Assembly (NCBI GenBank): GCA_009493725.1
Contig: VOGB01000003.1
Span: 372,001-436,000 of the forward strand
Source: Pseudoramibacter fermentans
GTDB taxonomy: Bacteria > Bacillota > Clostridia > Eubacteriales > Eubacteriaceae
Direction: 5' to 3'
Length of the DNA stretch: 64,000 nucleotides
Below are positions 59,662-64,000 of the stretch, piece by piece. The position numbers were made by a program, and so were the translations under genes. Below the pieces are notes generated by a model, which had not been told where the DNA came from, ran no database searches, and saw only the letters and a list, made by a program, of their open reading frames with translations. Numbering within the stretch: position 1 is the stretch's first letter; each line of letters starts with the position of its first letter.

Positions 59662-61167
59662 ATGCAGTTTCCAAGAAAATTACAGCTGGCGACTGATCTC
59701 TATCAGCTCAGCATGGGCAATGTGTATTTAAACGACGGCAAGGCCGGCGAAACCGCCGTGTTTGACGCGTTCATCCGGCGCAATCCGTTCAACGGCGGCT
59801 ACACCGTCGCGGCCGGTCTCGAACAGATGATCGACTACATCAACGGGCTGGCCTTCACCGACGAAGACATCGCCCAGCTGCATCACTACCACCCGGAATT
59901 CACCGACGCCTTTCTCGATTACATGCGTCATTTCAAATTCTCGGGCGAAATTTACGCGGTGCCGGAAGGGACGATCATCTTCCCACACGAACCGATCGTG
60001 CGGGTCAAGGCACCCTTGATCGAGGCGCAGCTCGTCGAAACGACCCTCCTCGCGATCATGAATCACCAGACGCTGATCGCTACGAAAGCCTCCCGCATCG
60101 TCGAGGAAGCCGGGGACGGCCCGGTCATGGAATTCGGCCTGCGCCGCGCCCACGGCACGGAAGCTGGCTATTTCGGCGCCCGCGCGGCGGTGATCGGCGG
60201 CTGCGCCGGCACGTCGGTGGTCGAAACCGAACCGATGCTCCACCGCGCGTCGATGGGGACGATGTCCCACTCCTTCGTGCTCAGCTACGACACCGAACGG
60301 GAGGCCTTTGAAAAATTCTGCGACTACAACCCGGACAACGCGGTGCTCCTCGTCGACACCTACAACACGCTGGAAAGCGGCGTGCCCAACGCGATCGAGG
60401 TGTTCGGTGAATACAAGGCCGCCGGGAAAATCACTGGCAATTACGGCATCCGCATCGACTCGGGAGACCTGGCCTATTTGACCTCTGAAGCGCGCAAAAT
60501 GCTCGACGACGCCGGCTTCACCGACGCGAAAATCGTCGCGTCCTCCGATCTCGACGAGTATCTGATCCGCGACCTCAAATCCCAGGGCGCGAAGATTGAC
60601 TCCTGGGGCATCGGCACGAAGCTGATCACGGCCTTCGATTCGCCGTCCCTCGGCGGGGTCTACAAAATGGCGGAAATCAACGGCAAGCCGAAGATGAAGA
60701 TCTCCGACGACCCGGGCAAGATCACCAACCCGGGCACGAAGAAAATCGTCCGGTTCTATTCCCGGGACAACGGCATGGCCCTGGCCGACCAGCTCTACCT
60801 TGAAGACGAAGTGGTCGACGACACGAAGCCGCTGCGCATCTTCCACCCGATCCACACCTGGAAGCAGATGACCCTGAAAAACTTCAGAGCCAAGGAGTTG
60901 CTGGTGCCGATTTTCGTGGACGGGAAGTGTGTCTACGACAAGCCGTCCATCGACGAAATCCGCGAACACCTCCGGGAAGAAAAACGCACGCTGTGGCCGA
61001 CCTACAAGCGCATGGTCAACCCCCACGTGTACCACGTCGACCTGTCCCGCAAGCTGTGGGATTTGAAACAGGATCTGCTCGACGAAGCCGACGTCGATCT
61101 GACCGAGACCGAACCGCCCTTTGAAGACCCGAAAAAACGCAACGTCGACAGAAAAACGTCGAAATAA
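59662..61167 (+). CDS. pncB: Nicotinate phosphoribosyltransferase
   Basis: PncB makes nicotinate mononucleotide from nicotinate and PRPP for NAD salvage. The 501-residue protein shows ATDLYQLSMGNVYL at the N-terminus, FGLRRAHGTEAG, VDTYNTLESGVPNAI, GIRIDSGDLAYL and SWGIGTKLITAFD. The length fits the longer Bacillota-type PncB. AAAGGAG precedes the ATG. It is followed by the Sua5-type gene 61 bases downstream and may be cotranscribed with it. Confidence 0.95.
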   Translation: MQFPRKLQLATDLYQLSMGNVYLNDGKAGETAVFDAFIRRNPFNGGYTVAAGLEQMIDYINGLAFTDEDIAQLHHYHPEFTDAFLDYMRHFKFSGEIYAVPEGTIIFPHEPIVRVKAPLIEAQLVETTLLAIMNHQTLIATKASRIVEEAGDGPVMEFGLRRAHGTEAGYFGARAAVIGGCAGTSVVETEPMLHRASMGTMSHSFVLSYDTEREAFEKFCDYNPDNAVLLVDTYNTLESGVPNAIEVFGEYKAAGKITGNYGIRIDSGDLAYLTSEARKMLDDAGFTDAKIVASSDLDEYLIRDLKSQGAKIDSWGIGTKLITAFDSPSLGGVYKMAEINGKPKMKISDDPGKITNPGTKKIVRFYSRDNGMALADQLYLEDEVVDDTKPLRIFHPIHTWKQMTLKNFRAKELLVPIFVDGKCVYDKPSIDEIREHLREEKRTLWPTYKRMVNPHVYHVDLSRKLWDLKQDLLDEADVDLTETEPPFEDPKKRNVDRKTSK

Positions 61168-61228
61168 GACGCGTCATTTTAACGTTTAATGATAGAAAAA
61201 ACACACCAAACAGGAAAGGAGTACGACT

Positions 61229-62308
61229 ATGCCAGAAACAAAACCCCATAACGACCAGCCTATTCCTGAAAAGGACACCCAGATTTTCGATTTGAATACC
61301 GACGATACCGCCGAAGCGATGGCGGTCTGCGGCAGCATCATCCGCAAGGGCGGCACCGTCGTCTTCCCGACGGAAACGGTCTACGGCCTCGGCGCCAACG
61401 CCCTGGATCCGGCCGCGGTCGAACAGATTTACGCGGCGAAGGGCCGCCCCGGCGACAATCCGCTGATCGTCCACATTTACGATTTGGCCCAGCTCGATGA
61501 CCTCGTCGAAGCCGTGCCGGACAAGGCGAAGCGCCTCGCCGGCGCCTTCTGGCCCGGGCCGCTGACGATGATCATGAAGCGCTCGGACCGCATTCCCGAC
61601 ACCGTCACCGCCGGACTCGACACCGTCGGCATCCGCTACCCGAGCCACCCGATGGCGAACGCCTTTTTGAAGGCCGCGGACCGGCCGGTGGCCGCGCCCT
61701 CGGCCAATATTTCCGGCCGGCCGAGCCCGACCAAGGGGGAACACGTCCTCGAGGACATGCTCGGCAAGGTGGACGCCATACTCGTCGGCGACGAATCTGA
61801 CGTTGGCCTTGAATCCACCGTCATCGACATGACGACGACCCCGCCGACGGTGTACCGCCCGGGCGGCGTCACCGTCGACGACATCCGCCGCGTGATCGGC
61901 GACGTGAAGGTTTCACCCGGCGCGATCAAGCCGGTGGAACTCAAGGAAGTGCGCTCGCCGGGGATGAAATACCGCCACTACGCCCCGAAGGGGAGAATGG
62001 TCATCGCTCAGGGGAACCTCGACGAAATGGTCGCCAAGATCAACGAGGGGATCGGGAAGCTCCACGGCGACCAGAAAGGCGCGATTCTCGCCACTGACGA
62101 AACCATCGACCGCTACCACAAGGGCTTGATTTTGTCCCTGGGCAGCCGGAAGGATCCGGCGGGCATGTCCCACAAGCTGTTCGACTGCCTGCGGGCCTTT
62201 GACGACCTCGGCGCCACCGACATTTTCGCGGAGGATATCCCGGTGACAGACGACACCCTCGCGCTGATCAACCGGCTCTACAAGGCGGCCGGCTACACGT
62301 TTATTTAA
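61229..62308 (+). CDS. L-threonylcarbamoyladenylate synthase (Sua5 type)
   Basis: This enzyme makes threonylcarbamoyl-AMP from threonine, bicarbonate and ATP, the first step of the t6A37 tRNA modification. The 359-residue protein has a YrdC domain (GGTVVFPTETVYGLG, AKGRPGDNPLIVHI, APSANISGRPSPT), the linker SPGMKYRHYAPKG that closes the active site, and a C-terminal Sua5 domain. It is therefore the two-domain Sua5 form and not the short TsaC. AAAGGAG precedes the ATG. A terminator follows. Confidence 0.94.
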   Translation: MPETKPHNDQPIPEKDTQIFDLNTDDTAEAMAVCGSIIRKGGTVVFPTETVYGLGANALDPAAVEQIYAAKGRPGDNPLIVHIYDLAQLDDLVEAVPDKAKRLAGAFWPGPLTMIMKRSDRIPDTVTAGLDTVGIRYPSHPMANAFLKAADRPVAAPSANISGRPSPTKGEHVLEDMLGKVDAILVGDESDVGLESTVIDMTTTPPTVYRPGGVTVDDIRRVIGDVKVSPGAIKPVELKEVRSPGMKYRHYAPKGRMVIAQGNLDEMVAKINEGIGKLHGDQKGAILATDETIDRYHKGLILSLGSRKDPAGMSHKLFDCLRAFDDLGATDIFAEDIPVTDDTLALINRLYKAAGYTFI

Positions 62309-62327
62309 TTTCTTAAATCAATTCTTA

Positions 62328-62356
62328 AACCTTCGGCAGATGCCGGAGGTTTTTTT
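62328..62356 (+). terminator. Terminator after the Sua5-type gene
   Basis: AACCTTCGGC pairs with GCCGGAGGTT around AGAT, followed by T residues. Confidence 0.92.
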
Positions 62357-62377
62357 GTGTAATTTTTTGCCCTGTAC

Positions 62378-62430
62378 TTGCATGATGTATGAAATCGGTT
62401 TATACTGAAATTACCAATTGGTCAGACCAA
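62378..62430 (+). promoter_or_regulatory. larA promoter and operator
   Basis: TTGCAT (62378-62383) and TATACT (62401-62406) are 17 bases apart. The palindrome TTGGTCAGACCAA (62418-62430) follows just after the expected transcription start. It matches the sites before the lactate permease and the lactate dehydrogenase. Confidence 0.85.
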
Positions 62431-62450
62431 TAAAAATAGGGGGTTTTACA

Positions 62451-63725
62451 ATGAATTTTAAAATACCGTGTGGCCAGCAGAAGCTGGACTTGACCCTGCC
62501 TGATGAACAGGTTGTCGGCGTATTGGAATCGAACATCGGCACGATGAAGGCGACCGGAACCGAAGATGAAATCGTCCAGGCCGCGATGGCGAAGCCTTAC
62601 GGCGGCACCACCCTGGCGGAACTGGCGAAGGGCAAAAAGACCTGCACGATCATCTGCTCGGACCATACCCGTCCAGTGCCGAGCAAGCATATCATTCCGT
62701 TTATGCTCAAGGAATTAAGAGAAGGGAACCCGGATATCGACATCACGCTGCTGATCGCGACGGGCTTCCATCGTCTGTCAGTTGAAAAGGAAATGCGCGC
62801 GAAATTCGGCGACGCCATCGTCGACAACGAAAAGATCGTCGTCCACGATTCAGCCAACGCGGAATCCAACGTGAAGGTCGGCGTGCTGCCGTCGGGTGCG
62901 GACTGCATCATCGATAAGGTGGCGGCCAACGCGGATCTGCTCGTTTCCGAAGGCTTTATCGAACCGCACTTCTTCGCTGGCTTCTCTGGCGGGCGCAAGA
63001 GCGTGCTGCCAGGGGTCTGCGACCGCAAGACCGTCATGGGCAACCACTGCTCGAAATTTATCGACAGCCCGTACGCGAGAACAGGTATTCTCGAAGGCAA
63101 CCCGCTGCACAAAGATATGGTCGCGGCGGCGAAGATGGCGAAACTGGCCTACATCGTCAACGTGGTCATCGACGAAGACAAGAAGGTCGTCGCGGCCTTT
63201 GCCGGCGATCCTTTTGAAGCCCACAAATCCGGCTGCGAATTCCTGTCTGGCTACTGCCAGGTCAAGGCGGTGCCGGCGGATATTTCCATCACCAGCAACG
63301 GCGGTGCCCCGCTGGATCAGAACATGTACCAGTGCGTCAAGGGGATGACCGCGGCTGAAGCGACGACGAAGGAAGGCGGCGTCATCATCATCTGCGCTGA
63401 ATGTGCCGACGGCACCGGCGGCGACGGCTTCTACAACGCGCTGAAGAACTGCGAAAGCCCGCAGGCCCTGATGGATCAAATCCTGAAAGTGCCGCAGGAC
63501 GAAACCCAGCCAGACCAGTGGGAATATCAGATTCAGTCCCGTATTCTGATCCATCACCCGGTCATTTACGTCAGCCGTCCAGAAATGAAGCAAACCATCG
63601 AAGAAATGAAGATGATGTACGCGGCAACTTTGGACGAAGCCGTCGCAAAGGCAAAAGAAATCAGAGGCGAAGACGCGACCTTTACGGTCATCCCGAACGG
63701 GATTTCTGTCATCGTCCGCGCTTAA
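62451..63725 (+). CDS. larA: Nickel-pincer-dependent lactate racemase
   Basis: LarA interconverts D- and L-lactate with a nickel-pincer nucleotide cofactor. The 424-residue protein has CSDHTRPVPSKH with the first active-site His, EPHFFAGFSGGRKSVLPG with the second His and the lysine that attaches the cofactor, and MGNHCSKF with the nickel-ligand His. The start is the ATG at 62451; the open frame begins at a TTG at 62418 that lies in the operator. The cofactor genes larB, larC and larE are not in the window. Other 2-hydroxyacids are possible substrates in this family, but the shared operator argues for lactate. Confidence 0.92.
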   Translation: MNFKIPCGQQKLDLTLPDEQVVGVLESNIGTMKATGTEDEIVQAAMAKPYGGTTLAELAKGKKTCTIICSDHTRPVPSKHIIPFMLKELREGNPDIDITLLIATGFHRLSVEKEMRAKFGDAIVDNEKIVVHDSANAESNVKVGVLPSGADCIIDKVAANADLLVSEGFIEPHFFAGFSGGRKSVLPGVCDRKTVMGNHCSKFIDSPYARTGILEGNPLHKDMVAAAKMAKLAYIVNVVIDEDKKVVAAFAGDPFEAHKSGCEFLSGYCQVKAVPADISITSNGGAPLDQNMYQCVKGMTAAEATTKEGGVIIICAECADGTGGDGFYNALKNCESPQALMDQILKVPQDETQPDQWEYQIQSRILIHHPVIYVSRPEMKQTIEEMKMMYAATLDEAVAKAKEIRGEDATFTVIPNGISVIVRA

Positions 63726-63736
63726 CACGCTTTACA

Positions 63737-63764
63737 AAATTCCGGCTTCGGCCGGAATTTTTTT
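63737..63764 (+). terminator. Terminator after larA
   Basis: AAATTCCGGC pairs with GCCGGAATTT around a TTCG tetraloop, followed by T residues. Confidence 0.95.
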
Positions 63765-63842
63765 GTGCAATTTTTTTCGCTCTCATGCTGTCCGTCCAGC
63801 CGTGCTATAATAAAAGAAAACCCAATCGCAATGGAGGAGAGT

Positions 63843-64000
63843 ATGACTTTAACAACCCGGGCATTCGCGTGCCCATCCAAATACGTTCAGGGCCCCGGCG
63901 AAATCGAAAATCTCGCCAAATGGTGCGCCGATCTGGAAACGACGCGGGCCTTCGCCGTGATCACGCCGTCCTTTGTGGACAAGCTGACCCCGATGCTGAC
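63843..64000 (+). CDS. gldA: Glycerol dehydrogenase-type enzyme, 5' part
   Basis: The window ends inside this gene; about 52 residues are visible. The start TTRAFACPSKYVQGPGEIENL and then RAFAVITPSFVDKL match the N-terminus of zinc-dependent glycerol dehydrogenases of the iron-containing alcohol dehydrogenase superfamily, which oxidise glycerol to dihydroxyacetone with NAD. GGAGGAG lies before the ATG at 63843, and a TATAAT is at 63806-63811. Related 2-hydroxy-ketone or 1,2-diol dehydrogenases start similarly, so the exact substrate is not fixed. Confidence 0.8.
   Translation, partial: MTLTTRAFACPSKYVQGPGEIENLAKWCADLETTRAFAVITPSFVDKLTPML

Noticed and set aside
1..64000. CRISPR arrays, IS elements, prophage or integrase genes
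   Set aside because: No regularly spaced direct repeats of CRISPR size, no transposase or integrase proteins and no terminal inverted repeats around genes were found on reading.

Overview
The window looks like the chromosome of a GC-rich Clostridia member (Bacillota), most likely an anaerobic fermenter of the Eubacteriales; a Eubacteriaceae relative is my guess, not something the sequence proves. The pointers are a T-box leader on thrS, Veg, a class III fructose-1,6-bisphosphatase, SurE, strong Shine-Dalgarno sites and sigma-A promoters, and an anaerobic energy gene set: electron-transfer flavoprotein, butyryl-CoA-type dehydrogenase, flavodiiron protein, lactate permease, FAD-linked lactate dehydrogenase, nickel lactate racemase and 2-hydroxyacyl-CoA dehydratase-type proteins. 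No phage, IS element, rRNA or CRISPR array was seen. One tRNA (Val-GAC) is present.

Layout. 1-1.4 kb: end of an etfBA operon. 1.4-2.75 kb: two small AT-richer genes enclosed by two near-identical terminator copies, probably an insertion. 2.8-10.4 kb: a nitroreductase, a DUF2877 (AllH-like) gene, then a purine/hydantoin catabolism operon made of two amidohydrolase plus NCS1-permease pairs, behind two promoters and a leader terminator. 10.5-13.9 kb: membrane-anchored GH3 hexosaminidase and T-box-controlled thrS. 14.0-14.7 kb: a gene-free stretch with two copies of a composite repeat around a predicted orphan small RNA. 14.7-21.5 kb: a radical SAM protein, then purA-carA-carB. 21.6-27.7 kb: an NAD-dependent epimerase homologue, a MocR regulator divergent from an aldehyde dehydrogenase, and a FIST-GGDEF protein. 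27.8-34.7 kb: a heterodimeric ABC exporter with a divergent MarR gene, surE, and a YARHG/amidase pair. 34.8-41.8 kb: FCD regulator, lactate permease, flavodiiron protein, FAD-linked lactate dehydrogenase and acyl-CoA dehydrogenase. 41.9-50.8 kb: cupin, MATE pump, prephenate dehydratase, veg, DegV, fbp, tRNA-Val, uppP and a membrane protein. 50.8-55.4 kb: a 2-hydroxyacyl-CoA dehydratase-type protein with a fused dehydratase/activase, an EamA transporter and mntP. 55.5-64 kb: degenerate GGDEF protein, nfo, CDF transporter, an anchored unknown, pncB, a Sua5-type enzyme, larA and the start of a glycerol dehydrogenase gene.

How the genes work together. The most coherent unit is a lactate regulon. 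An 11-bp palindrome, TGGTC-N-GACCA, sits inside or just after the promoters of the permease (35.7 kb), the lactate dehydrogenase (38.9 kb) and, 24-27 kb away, larA (62.4 kb). The FCD-type regulator at 34.8 kb is its likely reader. Together they would import lactate, interconvert its enantiomers and oxidise it, with electrons probably passing to an Etf and the acyl-CoA dehydrogenase. The purine cluster is the second unit. The least explained segment is the repeat/small-RNA block at 14.0-14.7 kb.
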